Assembly: GCF_022399565.1 (NCBI RefSeq)
Contig: NZ_JAJTUT010000002.1
Coordinates: 744,001 to 808,000 of the forward strand
From: Flavobacterium algicola
GTDB lineage: Bacteria > Bacteroidota > Bacteroidia > Flavobacteriales > Flavobacteriaceae
Reading direction: 5' to 3'
DNA: 64,000 nt
The notes under the pieces are model-generated. The model did not search any database. It saw only the letters and a program-made list of their open reading frames with translations, and was not told the origin of the DNA. A program made the translations under genes and the position numbers. This document shows, piece after piece, positions 7,664 through 16,281 of the stretch. Within the stretch, counting starts at the first letter, position 1. Each line of letters starts with the position of its first letter.

Positions 7664-8800
7664 ATGAACTTATTTGACGTTTACCCATTATATCCTATCA
7701 CCCCTGTAAAAGCATTGGATTGCACCATTACAGACGAAAACGGAATCGAATATTTAGATTTATACTCTGGTCACGGAGTAATTTCGATCGGACATACGCA
7801 ACCTTATTACGTTGCCAAAGTAAAAGACCAATTGGACAAATTGAGCTTTTACTCTAATGCAATTCAAAATCCGTTGCAAGTGGAATTGGCGGACAAACTT
7901 GGAAAGCTTTCAGGATATACCGATTACAGCTTATTTTTATGTTCTTCGGGAGCTGAAGCCAATGAAAATGCCTTAAAAATGGCCTCTTTTCATACCAATA
8001 AAGCAAGAGTAGTTTCTTTTGAAAATGCTTTCCACGGTAGAACATCGGCAGCAGTAGCAACAACGGATAATCCAAAAATTGTTGCTCCAATCAATGCACA
8101 ACAAGTCGTTACTTTTTTACCGTTGAATCAAATTGATTTGGTAGAAGCAGAACTAAAAAAAGGAGATGTAGCTTGTGTGATTATCGAACCAATTCAAGGT
8201 GTTGGTGGATTAGACCAAGGAACAACCGAATTTTTTCAAGCACTTGAAAAAATATGTAAGGCAAATGATGTGGTTTTAATCATGGATGAAGTGCAATCAG
8301 GATTTGGAAGAAGCGGAAAATTCTTTGCTCACCAATTTCACGGCATCACCCCTGATATTATTTGCATGGCAAAAGGAATGGGGAACGGTTTCCCGATTGG
8401 TGGAATTTTAATTGCACCTCACTTCAAAGCAAGTTACGGTTTGCTAGGAACCACTTTTGGTGGAAGCCATTTGGCTTGTGCTGCAAGTATCGCCGTTCTT
8501 GAAGTTATTGAAAAAGAAAACTTGATGGAAAATGCGAGCAAAGTAGAAGCGTACTTCTTGGAAGCAATCAAAGTTATTCCCGAAATCATTAAAGTTAAAG
8601 GAAGAGGATTGATGCTAGGAGTCGAATTTGATTTTGACGTAAGCGCGTTGAGAAAGAAAATGATCATCGAAAAACATATTTTTACCGGTGGGGCAAACAA
8701 CAAAAACTTGTTGAGAATTTTACCGCCATTAACGATTACAACCGCAGCCATTGATACCTTTATTGTAGCATTGCAAGAGAGTTTGGCTGAGTTGAAGTAG
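7664..8800 (+). CDS. argD: Acylornithine aminotransferase
   Basis: 378 residues. A class III PLP-dependent aminotransferase that converts N-acyl-glutamate semialdehyde to N-acyl-ornithine. Visible are the glycine-rich CSSGAEANENALK near residue 92, the PLP-binding DEVQSGFGRSGKFFA near 206 and the Schiff-base Lys237 in MAKGMGNGFPIGG. Whether the acyl group is acetyl or succinyl cannot be told from this protein. It lies between argC and proA, though a ~330-bp gap with repeats precedes proA. Confidence 0.94.
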   Translation: MNLFDVYPLYPITPVKALDCTITDENGIEYLDLYSGHGVISIGHTQPYYVAKVKDQLDKLSFYSNAIQNPLQVELADKLGKLSGYTDYSLFLCSSGAEANENALKMASFHTNKARVVSFENAFHGRTSAAVATTDNPKIVAPINAQQVVTFLPLNQIDLVEAELKKGDVACVIIEPIQGVGGLDQGTTEFFQALEKICKANDVVLIMDEVQSGFGRSGKFFAHQFHGITPDIICMAKGMGNGFPIGGILIAPHFKASYGLLGTTFGGSHLACAASIAVLEVIEKENLMENASKVEAYFLEAIKVIPEIIKVKGRGLMLGVEFDFDVSALRKKMIIEKHIFTGGANNKNLLRILPPLTITTAAIDTFIVALQESLAELK

Positions 8801-9130
8801 TTTTAAGGCTTGAATAAAAAATAAAAATCTGCGAAAATCTGTGTGCTATTATTATCTCACAGATTTTACGGATTTGAAAAGAATATTAAAACTTTACTTT
8901 GCAGAACACATGTAAAAAATTAAGGACTTAGGACTAAAAACTAAGAACTACATTTTTACCCATGAAGATTGGTTTTGCGTGAGGGATAGCAGCGAAAATC
9001 CTTTTTTATTGATTGTAGCGTAGCGGAAATGAATAAAAAAGATTGTAGCGAATAGCCCGACCCGAAGTTGCGAGAAGGAACGCCGAAGCAATCTGAGGGG
9101 CACGCCCAAATAATTTAAAATAAATAAAAC
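8801..9130. other. Gene-free interval with hairpin and repeat
   Basis: It contains a 10-bp inverted repeat, AAAATCTGTG (8834-8843) with CACAGATTTT (8858-8867), and the family A palindromic element at 8977-9107. No gene is visible. The first hairpin could weakly terminate transcription after argD, but no U tract follows it. Confidence 0.6.
8977..9107 (-). repeat. Palindromic intergenic repeat, family A copy 2
   Basis: Reverse-orientation copy of the element at 6424-6533. It begins GCGTGAGGGATAGC and ends GGGGCACGCCC on the plus strand, and shares AGCCCGACCC with copy 1. The centre is again an inverted repeat, here around TTTTTTATT and AATAAAAAA, but its sequence differs from that of copy 1. 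Conserved ends with a variable palindromic core are the hallmark of the family. Confidence 0.7.
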
Positions 9131-10327
9131 ATGAACACATTATTATCCATAGAAAAAAGAAACGCTGTATTGACTACCATGGCAGCGCTTTTGAAAGAAG
9201 AAAGAGAAGCTTTAAAAGCCATCAATCAGCAGGATTTAGCCAACTATAACGGTGAAGATCTAGCTATGGAGAAACGGTTACTCGTGGACGATGCCAAGGT
9301 GGACGGAATGATTCTGTCGCTAGAACAATTGGCGAGTCAAGAAGATCCTGTGGGTCAGGAACGTTTTAATTTTACCCATGAAAACGGGATGCGCATCAGC
9401 AATAGAACATCTGCTTTCGGAACAATTTTGATTATTTATGAGTCGCGTCCAGACGTTACAGTTGAAGCGGGAGGAATTGCTTTTAAATCTGGAAACAAAA
9501 TTTTATTGAAAGGCGGAAAAGAATCGTTGCTTTCGAACCAAAAGATTGTGAGCCTTTGGCACCAAGCTTTGGCAAAAAATGATGTGAGTACAGAATGGGT
9601 AGAATATTTGAATTATGACCGTGTGCAAACGCAAGCGTTCTTAGAAAATCCAACTCAAAAAGTTGATTTGATCGTACCTCGTGGTGGCGAAAAATTAATT
9701 GAATTCACCAAAAAACACGCTACATGCCCAGTGATTGTGAGTGGTCGCGGGAATAATTTTGTGTACGTCAATCAATCTGCCGACTTGAAGAAAGCGATGG
9801 ATATTATCATCAATGGAAAAACGACTAATATTGGCGTTTGCAACGCATTGGATAAAGTTTTGATTGATACTAAGGTTCCGAATTGGGAAGCTTTTGCAAA
9901 AGAATTAGTTGCCGAATTAAAGATATTCAATGTAGAAGTTTTAGGAGATACTGCTTTCGCAAAAGCGACTCAGATTCCAGAAATCGAAAACGAAACGATA
10001 TGGTACGAAGAATTTTTGAATTACAAAATCGTAATCGGACTCGTGAATTCTGACGAAGAAGCGATTGCTAAAATAAATAAATATTGTGGAGGTCACTCTG
10101 CTTCGATCATCACTGAAACCGTTGCAGATGCGAAAGTATTTATGGATAATGTGGATGCATCCTCTGTATACCACAACGCTTCAACCCGTTTTACCGATGG
10201 CGGACAATTTGGATTGGGTGGCGAATTGGCGATCAGTACAGACAAATTGCACCAACGTGGACCAATTGGTTTACAGCATTTAGTGACCAACAAATGGTAT
10301 GTGTTTGGAGAAGGACAGATACGTTAA
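9131..10327 (+). CDS. proA: Glutamate-5-semialdehyde dehydrogenase (gamma-glutamyl phosphate reductase)
   Basis: 398 residues. It reduces gamma-glutamyl phosphate to glutamate semialdehyde for proline synthesis. Catalytic Cys237 lies in NIGVCNALDKVLID. Other family text is IIYESRPDVTVEAGGIAFKSGN (from about residue 99, in part) and VDLIVPRGGEKLI. It stands 98 bp before proB, so the two proline genes form a proA-proB pair inside the arginine cluster. Both pathways start from glutamate, which may be why they are kept together. Confidence 0.96.
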   Translation: MNTLLSIEKRNAVLTTMAALLKEEREALKAINQQDLANYNGEDLAMEKRLLVDDAKVDGMILSLEQLASQEDPVGQERFNFTHENGMRISNRTSAFGTILIIYESRPDVTVEAGGIAFKSGNKILLKGGKESLLSNQKIVSLWHQALAKNDVSTEWVEYLNYDRVQTQAFLENPTQKVDLIVPRGGEKLIEFTKKHATCPVIVSGRGNNFVYVNQSADLKKAMDIIINGKTTNIGVCNALDKVLIDTKVPNWEAFAKELVAELKIFNVEVLGDTAFAKATQIPEIENETIWYEEFLNYKIVIGLVNSDEEAIAKINKYCGGHSASIITETVADAKVFMDNVDASSVYHNASTRFTDGGQFGLGGELAISTDKLHQRGPIGLQHLVTNKWYVFGEGQIR

Positions 10328-10331
10328 GCAT

Positions 10332-10421
10332 GTGGCTATTGGCTTTTAGCTATTGGCCTCTTCGATTGAAATAAAAATGCAAACCCTAATGCCTATAGCA
10401 AATTGCTAAAGGCTAAAAGCA
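10332..10421. repeat. Small imperfect inverted repeat between proA and proB
   Basis: GCTATTGGCTTTTAGCTATT on the left and a complementary-looking GCTAAAGGCTAAAAGC block on the right form an imperfect palindrome. Such TTGGC/GCCTATAGC tracts are common between Bacteroidota genes. Function is unknown. Confidence 0.5.
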
Positions 10422-10425
10422 TAAA

Positions 10426-11184
10426 ATGAAAAAAAGAATATTATTAAAAATAGGAAGTAATACGTTAACCAAAGAAACCAATCATATTTCAAGAGGAAAG
10501 ATTGAGGATATTGGTATGCAAATAGCGGCTTTAAAGGACGAATACGAATTTATAATTGTAAGTTCGGGTGCGATTGCAGCGGCGAAACAATTTGTAAAAT
10601 TGGACAATAACGATCAAGAAGTTTTTGTAAAGCAAGCTTTAGCATCTATTGGACAACCTCATTTGATGCGGATTTACCATGAAAATTTTAGTGATTTAGG
10701 ATTGCATACGTCACAATGTCTACTCTCCTACTCTGATTTCGAAAAGGAAAATACAAAGGTCAATATCGTCAATACGATAAATGTCTTGGTCAAAAATAAT
10801 TATATTCCGATCATCAATGAAAACGATACGGTGGCTACAGACGAAATTAAATTTGGTGACAACGATAAACTAGCTGCTTTGACAGCTGTGTTGTTGAATG
10901 TTGACATATTAATAATTGCGACCAACACAAACGGAATTTATACGAAGGCTACTTTTCAAGATGAAAATCCAGAAACTATAGCAATTGTTAATGATCTAAA
11001 CCTAATGCAACAAGAAGTTGGCGATTCAAAATCGTCACATGGTACCGGAGGTATGCAGTCAAAAATTGAGGCAGCGGGAATTGCCAAAGCCGCTAAAATT
11101 GAGACATGGATTGTTAATGGTTTAAAAGATGATTTTATATTGAATGCTATCAAAAATAGTGTTCCTTTTACGAAGATTATCTAG
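10426..11184 (+). CDS. proB: Glutamate 5-kinase without PUA domain
   Basis: 252 residues. An amino-acid-kinase fold enzyme that phosphorylates glutamate for proline synthesis. Visible motifs are KIGSNTLT at the N terminus, IVSSGAIAAAKQ near residue 45, INENDTVATDEIKFGDND near 134 and SSHGTGGMQSKIEAA near 203. The protein ends where many ProB proteins continue into a ~100-residue PUA domain, so this is the short form. In PUA-less forms, proline feedback rests on the kinase domain alone (inference from the family). Confidence 0.95.
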   Translation: MKKRILLKIGSNTLTKETNHISRGKIEDIGMQIAALKDEYEFIIVSSGAIAAAKQFVKLDNNDQEVFVKQALASIGQPHLMRIYHENFSDLGLHTSQCLLSYSDFEKENTKVNIVNTINVLVKNNYIPIINENDTVATDEIKFGDNDKLAALTAVLLNVDILIIATNTNGIYTKATFQDENPETIAIVNDLNLMQQEVGDSKSSHGTGGMQSKIEAAGIAKAAKIETWIVNGLKDDFILNAIKNSVPFTKII

Positions 11185-11289
11185 TAATGGGACACGGATG
11201 ATACGGATTCGCTTGCGCGAAGCCGCGGACGAAAACAGATTTTTTTTCAAAATAGCGCAATTGATTTCAAATAATGACACTGTTTACAT

Positions 11290-11671
11290 ATGGAATTAAA
11301 GCATCAAGAAATAACGGACAGGATCATTAAAACGTACTATGAAGTTTACAATGAGCTTGGCTACGGTTTTTTAGAAAAGGTGTATCAAAATGCAATGTAT
11401 TTAGAATTAAAAAATAAAGGATTCACAGTCGAAGCTCAGAAAAAAAATAAAAGTTTATTACAAAGGCATCTAGGTTGGAGAATATTAGACCGATTTAATC
11501 GTTGATAATGGGATAATTTTGGAACTAAAAGCTGCAGAGTACCTTGTGAAAGAGAATGAAAATCAAATACTAAACTATTTGAGAGCCACACGCTGCGAAG
11601 TTGGCCTCCTTTTAAACTTTGGGAAGAAGCCCGAATTTAGAAGAAAGATCTTTGAAAACAATAGAAAATAA
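11290..11671 (+). pseudogene. Decayed GxxExxY protein gene
   Basis: The first ~56 codons read as a GxxExxY family protein (ITDRIIKTYYEVYNELGYGFLEKVYQNAM, shown here by its ELGYGFLEKVYQ core). At a run of eight A bases after the codon for Gln (about 11440-11447) the frame is lost. Continuing in the alternative frame gives the rest of the family sequence (VDNGIILELKAAEYLVKENE, then LNYLRATRCEVGLLLNFG), ending at TAA 11669-11671. That frame also has two in-frame TAG codons (in the context GI-stop-VGEY-stop). One frameshift plus two nonsense changes means the gene is dead. A 71-residue N-terminal fragment could still be made. The function of the family is unclear. Confidence 0.8.
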
Positions 11672-11684
11672 ATAAAAAATCCGC

Positions 11685-11821
11685 TCTTATCCGTGTTTTC
11701 GCGATAGCGAATCAGTATAATCAGCGTACAATTAATCGCAACCTATATAGTGGCTAGTGGAATAAAAGTTCCGTTTTTAGTCCGCGTTTTTGCGATAACG
11801 AATCAGTGCAATCCGCGTCCA
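11685..11821 (+). repeat. Two degenerate copies of a ~43-bp intergenic motif
   Basis: Copy 1 (about 11685-11727) and copy 2 (about 11779-11821) share TCCG(C/T)GTTTT(C/T)GCGATA and the string GAATCAGT followed by AATC(A/C)GCGT. A related GGACACGGATGATACGG tract sits at 11188-11206 just after proB. They flank the decayed GxxExxY gene. No coding potential. Confidence 0.6.
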
Positions 11822-11866
11822 AAAACGCAACAACAATAAAACAAGTACAATTCAAATACATAAAAA

Positions 11867-12814
11867 ATGAATTACATCTCAGTACAAAACATCGACAACC
11901 TATCAGAATGGGTTAAAGATGCCTTGAAAATCAAAAAAAATCCACTAAAGAATAAGAAACTAGGAAAAAACAAAACCCTGGGAATGTTATTTTTTAACCC
12001 CAGCCTACGTACACGTTTGAGCACGCAGAAAGCAGCTTTGAACCTTGGGATGAACGTAATGGTCATGAACTTCACCAATGAAGGATGGACCTTAGAGTTT
12101 GAAGATGGTGCAATTATGAACAAAGGAGCATCAGAGCATATTAAAGAAGCGGCAGAAGTCGTTTCACAATATTGTGATATCGTTGCCATCAGAGCTTTTG
12201 CTGGATTGGTAGATAAAGAAAAAGACAATGCCGAAACCGTATTGGCAGGATTTCTAAAATACGCGACTGTACCCATCGTCAACATGGAAGGTTGCACCGG
12301 TCACCCACTGCAATCATTAGCAGACGCCATCACAATGGAAGAGCACAAAACCGCTCACAGACCAAAAGTGGTACTGTCTTGGGCACCACATCCTAGAGCA
12401 TTGCCTCAAGCGGTTGCCAATTCGTTTGTTGAAATGATGCAATTGCAGGATGCCGATTTTGTGATTACACATCCAGAAGGATACGAACTTAACCCTGAAA
12501 TCACCAAAGATTCCAAGATTGAATACGATCAAGATAAAGCTTTCGAAAATGCAGATTTTATTTATACCAAAAACTGGAGCAACTACAACGACTACGGAAA
12601 AATTACCAATTCAGATCCGAATTGGACGGTAACGGGAGCGAAAATGGCGTTGACAAACAACGCAAAATTCATGCACTGCTTGCCTGTGAGACGTAATGTA
12701 GTTGTAGCAGATGAAGTATTGGACAGCGAAAACTCCATTGTGATTGAGCAAGCCAATAACAGAACCTATTCAGCGCAACTAGTACTTCAAAAAATACTAA
12801 AAAATGAGCAATAA
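11867..12814 (+). CDS. argF': N-acylornithine carbamoyltransferase (ArgF' type)
   Basis: 315 residues. It belongs to the transcarbamylase subfamily that acts on N-acetyl- or N-succinyl-ornithine rather than ornithine. The carbamoyl-phosphate loop is FFNPSLRTRLSTQKAALNLG (residues 42-61). Subfamily text includes WTLEFEDGAIMNKGASEHIKE (quoted in part by NKGASEH), SWAPHPRALPQAVANSF and MHCLPVRRNVVVADEV. From memory of published work, the residue just before the EH pair discriminates substrates: Pro in the succinyl enzyme of Bacteroides fragilis, Glu in the acetyl enzyme of Xanthomonas. Here it is Ser89, so specificity is open. The gene overlaps argB by 11 bp, showing tight coupling. Confidence 0.92.
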   Translation: MNYISVQNIDNLSEWVKDALKIKKNPLKNKKLGKNKTLGMLFFNPSLRTRLSTQKAALNLGMNVMVMNFTNEGWTLEFEDGAIMNKGASEHIKEAAEVVSQYCDIVAIRAFAGLVDKEKDNAETVLAGFLKYATVPIVNMEGCTGHPLQSLADAITMEEHKTAHRPKVVLSWAPHPRALPQAVANSFVEMMQLQDADFVITHPEGYELNPEITKDSKIEYDQDKAFENADFIYTKNWSNYNDYGKITNSDPNWTVTGAKMALTNNAKFMHCLPVRRNVVVADEVLDSENSIVIEQANNRTYSAQLVLQKILKNEQ

Positions 12815-13589
12815 ACCATCTTTGACTATTGTAAAAATTGGAGGAAACATTATTGATGACGCCAATGAATTAAAGCATTTTTTAAGCGATTTCTCAAAAA
12901 TTGATGGACACAAACTTTTGGTTCACGGCGGCGGAAAATCGGCTACTAAAATGGCCAAGAGCATTGGACTTGTTCCTCAAATGATTGATGGACGTAGAAT
13001 TACCGATGCCGCTATGCTTGAAGTAGTGGTAATGATTTATGCGGGTCAAATAAATAAAGAAGTCGTTGCACAATTACAAGCAAACAATACAAACGCGATA
13101 GGTTTTTCGGGTGCGGACGGAAACTTGATTCAATCTGAAAAAAGAAACCATCCTACCATTGACTACGGCTTTGTAGGCGATGTAAAAAAGGTCAACACTC
13201 CCTTATTGCAAACGTTAATTACCAACGGAATTACACCTGTGTTTTGTGCTATCACACATGACAAAAAGGGACAATTATTGAATACAAATGCTGATACGAT
13301 TGCTAGCGAATTGTCAATTGCATTATCTGAAGTATTTGATGTAACTTTGAACTATTGTTTTGAAAAACCAGGCGTATTATATGATGCTGAAGACGATTCG
13401 TCAGTCATTGACCAAATCAATCAAGAATTATACACCAAATTAAAGAACGAAAAAGCAATCCATTCTGGAATGATTCCCAAACTGGACAATTGCTTCAATA
13501 GTTTGGCAAAGGGCGTTCAAAAAATCAGAATTGGGCACCACAAAATGTTGAAAAATTCAGAAGCTATCTGTACAACAATACAGTTGTAA
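12804..13589 (+). CDS. argB: N-acetylglutamate kinase
   Basis: 261 residues. An amino-acid-kinase fold enzyme phosphorylating N-acyl-glutamate. Motifs: KIGGNIID near the N terminus (phosphate binding), LLVHGGGKSATKMAKSIGL from about residue 38, and LNTNADTIASELSIAL near residue 155. The start ATG lies inside the end of the argF' gene (11-bp overlap), implying translational coupling. It is shorter than the proteobacterial enzyme and lacks an obvious N-terminal arginine-sensing helix, so allosteric inhibition by arginine is doubtful (inference). Confidence 0.95.
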   Translation: MSNKPSLTIVKIGGNIIDDANELKHFLSDFSKIDGHKLLVHGGGKSATKMAKSIGLVPQMIDGRRITDAAMLEVVVMIYAGQINKEVVAQLQANNTNAIGFSGADGNLIQSEKRNHPTIDYGFVGDVKKVNTPLLQTLITNGITPVFCAITHDKKGQLLNTNADTIASELSIALSEVFDVTLNYCFEKPGVLYDAEDDSSVIDQINQELYTKLKNEKAIHSGMIPKLDNCFNSLAKGVQKIRIGHHKMLKNSEAICTTIQL

Positions 13590-13697
13590 AGCTGTGATAA
13601 ATTAGAGTAACACCATATATTTTTTTTAAATATAAGGTAGTTACATCCAAAACATAAAACTAAAAAATGCGCCTTTGTGCCTTTGCGGTAAAAAATT

Positions 13698-14768
13698 ATG
13701 AAAAACCAAGAAACACTTACACAAGAAGCTATTGCCTTATTAAAAAGCTTGATCGAAACACAATCTTTTTCTAGTGAAGAAGAACATACTGCGGTCTTAA
13801 TCGAGCAATGGTTTATTCAAAACGACATTCCTTTTAAACGAGAAAACAATAATATTTGGGCGTTCAACAAAACTTTTGACGCCAGCAAACCTACCCTTTT
13901 ACTAAACTCACACCACGATACTGTTCGTCCCAACCAGGCGTACACAAAAGATCCGCTAAAGGCGATTGTTGAAGATGGAAAACTATATGGATTAGGAAGC
14001 AACGATGCCGGTGGCTGTTTGGTTTCTTTACTTTCGACCTTTGTTTATTTCTACGAAAAAGAAAACCTCCCTTATAATCTTGTTGTTGTGGCTTCTGCAG
14101 AAGAAGAAAGCAGTGGAAAGAATGGTTTGAATAGTGTTTTGAAACATTTGCCTGAACTGTCCTGTGCCATTGTAGGCGAGCCTACGCTGATGCAATTGGC
14201 CATAGCCGAAAAAGGTTTATTGGTGCTCGATGTAAAAGTCAAAGGAACCCCTAGTCATGCCGCGCATCAAAATGATGATGCTGCCATTTACAAAGCCCTT
14301 CCTATTATTGAATGGTTCAAAGATTTTAAATTCGATAAAATATCCGAACAATTAGGTCCTGTGAAGATGACCGTTACCCAAATAAACGCCGGTAAACAGC
14401 ACAACGTTGTCCCTTCTGATTGTGATTTAGTTGTAGATATTCGTGTAAATGATTGTTATAACAATTCCGAGATTCTAGAGATAATTAAAAAGAATGTTGC
14501 TGCAGAAGTAACTCCAAGATCTATGCACTTAAATGCTTCTTCTATTCCAGAAACTCATGGTTTAGTTCAAGCGGGAATAGCCTTGGGTAGAACAACTTAT
14601 GGTTCTCCTACTCTTTCAGATCAGTCGGTTTTAAGCTGTCAATCTTTAAAGTTAGGGCCTGGAGATACGCTACGCTCCCATTCAGCAGATGAGTTTATTT
14701 ATTTAAACGAGATTGAAGAGGGAATTCAGCTGTATATAAAAATACTTGGTGATTTCTTGAAACAGTAA
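13698..14768 (+). CDS. argE: M20 family deacylase of the arginine pathway
   Basis: 356 residues. A binuclear-zinc M20 peptidase fold. Metal and catalytic residues are seen in LLLNSHHDTVRPN (His73, Asp74-containing), GSNDAGG (Asp103) and SAEEESSGKNG (Glu135-137). With an ArgF' of the acylornithine type upstream, the probable substrate is N-acetyl- or N-succinyl-citrulline, giving citrulline for ArgG, rather than N-acetylornithine. It sits 108 bp after argB. Family call is firm; the acyl group is not determined. Confidence 0.88.
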   Translation: MKNQETLTQEAIALLKSLIETQSFSSEEEHTAVLIEQWFIQNDIPFKRENNNIWAFNKTFDASKPTLLLNSHHDTVRPNQAYTKDPLKAIVEDGKLYGLGSNDAGGCLVSLLSTFVYFYEKENLPYNLVVVASAEEESSGKNGLNSVLKHLPELSCAIVGEPTLMQLAIAEKGLLVLDVKVKGTPSHAAHQNDDAAIYKALPIIEWFKDFKFDKISEQLGPVKMTVTQINAGKQHNVVPSDCDLVVDIRVNDCYNNSEILEIIKKNVAAEVTPRSMHLNASSIPETHGLVQAGIALGRTTYGSPTLSDQSVLSCQSLKLGPGDTLRSHSADEFIYLNEIEEGIQLYIKILGDFLKQ

Positions 14769-14775
14769 AATGTTT

Positions 14776-14856
14776 AGGAGCTATTTCCCGCTGTTCGCTA
14801 TATCTTGCGGGGGCTGGCAAAAATGCCCCCACAAGGATGCCGCTTCCATCGGGGCT
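14776..14856 (+). repeat. Palindromic intergenic repeat, family B
   Basis: Between argE and argH. Opens AGGAGCTATTTCCCGCT and closes AGGATGCCGCTTCCATCGGGGCT-like text. The centre pairs TTGCGGGGGC with GCCCCCACAA. This end structure (AGGAGCTATTTCCCGC ... CGGGGCT) is one I recognise as widespread between Flavobacterium genes. Non-coding. Confidence 0.7.
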
Positions 14857-14947
14857 ATTACATTCGAATAATTAGAATATTTACAATTAATAATACTATT
14901 TTAGATTCAAATCAAAATCTGAAAAGTATAAACTGAAACAATACGAT

Positions 14948-16228
14948 ATGAAACTTTGGGAAAAAGGAATACCAACTGACAAACAAATCGAACATTTTAC
15001 TGTAGGAAACGATCGTGAATTGGATTTGGTACTAGCAAAATATGATGCTTTGGGCTCTATCGCTCATGCCAAAATGCTAGGTCAAATAGGATTATTGACA
15101 GCAAGCGAAACCGATTCATTAGTAGTAGCACTTAAAGAAATTATAGTAGATGCAGAAGCTGGCAATTTTGAAATCGAAGATAGTTTTGAAGATGTACACT
15201 CCAAAATCGAATACCTATTGACGGTTAAGCTTGGAGATGCAGGAAAAAAAATACATACGGCTCGTTCGCGTAACGATCAAGTGATGGTCGATGTCAACCT
15301 GTACCTAAAAGATGTTGTAATCGACATGAAAGAACAAGTCAAAACAACTTTTGACTTACTGATGGAAATGGCCGATAAATACCAAAACGTATTGTTACCA
15401 GGATATACGCATTTGCAAATAGCAATGCCATCTTCTTTTGGAATGTGGTTTTCGGCTTATGCTGAAAGTTTGATTGATGATATCATACTACTAAACGCTG
15501 CATTGAAAGTAGTAGACCAAAATCCATTAGGTTCGGCTGCTGGTTATGGAAGCTCCTTCCCTATCGACCGCCATTTCACAACTAAGGAACTGAGATTTGA
15601 AACATTAAAATTCAATTCGGTTGCAGCACAAATGAGTCGCGGAAAATCAGAAAAAATTGTAGCTTTTGCTATGAGTAGTGTGGCCGCAACTTTGGCAAAA
15701 TTCTCTATGGATGTTTGCCTATACATGAGTCAGAATTTTGATTTCATTGGTTTACCTGCGCATTTGACAACAGGTTCTAGTATTATGCCACATAAAAAGA
15801 ACCCCGACGTTTTTGAACTGATAAGAGGAAAATGCAACAAAATTCAAGCACTGCCATACGAAATCACTCTTATAACTAACAACTTACCAAGTGGTTACCA
15901 TAGGGATTTGCAGTTGTTAAAAGAAGGATTGTTTCCGGCAATTCAAAACCTGAAAGCGTGTTTGGATATTGCAATTTTCTCTATCAAGGACATTACGGTA
16001 AAAGACAATATCTTAGCCGATAAAAAATACAACTATTTGTTCACCGTAGATACGTTGAACGAAATGGTAGTAGCTGGAATGCCTTTTAGAGATGCTTACA
16101 AAGCCGTTGCAGAACAATTAGAAGCAGGAACTTACGAATCTCCAAAAGCTACGCAACACACACATGAAGGAAGTATAAACAACCTTTGTTTGACAGAAAT
16201 TAAAGAAAAAATGCACCGCGCTTACTAA
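14948..16228 (+). CDS. argH: Argininosuccinate lyase
   Basis: 426 residues. It splits argininosuccinate into arginine and fumarate, the last step. Visible are HTARSRNDQVMVD (near residue 102), LPGYTHLQIAMPS (near 156) and the fumarase/ASL signature GSSIMPHKKNPD (near 277) with its catalytic serine loop. It is the last gene of the cluster and is followed by a perfect terminator at 16251-16281. Confidence 0.96.
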   Translation: MKLWEKGIPTDKQIEHFTVGNDRELDLVLAKYDALGSIAHAKMLGQIGLLTASETDSLVVALKEIIVDAEAGNFEIEDSFEDVHSKIEYLLTVKLGDAGKKIHTARSRNDQVMVDVNLYLKDVVIDMKEQVKTTFDLLMEMADKYQNVLLPGYTHLQIAMPSSFGMWFSAYAESLIDDIILLNAALKVVDQNPLGSAAGYGSSFPIDRHFTTKELRFETLKFNSVAAQMSRGKSEKIVAFAMSSVAATLAKFSMDVCLYMSQNFDFIGLPAHLTTGSSIMPHKKNPDVFELIRGKCNKIQALPYEITLITNNLPSGYHRDLQLLKEGLFPAIQNLKACLDIAIFSIKDITVKDNILADKKYNYLFTVDTLNEMVVAGMPFRDAYKAVAEQLEAGTYESPKATQHTHEGSINNLCLTEIKEKMHRAY

Positions 16229-16250
16229 AAAAACGCTTTTCAAAATATTT

Positions 16251-16281
16251 AAAAACGCATCGCTAATCACGATGCGTTTTT
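16251..16281 (+). terminator. Terminator of the arginine cluster
   Basis: AAAAACGCATCG (16251-16262), loop of seven, CGATGCGTTTTT (16270-16281): a perfect 12-bp stem ending in U residues, 23 bp after the argH stop. Confidence 0.85.
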
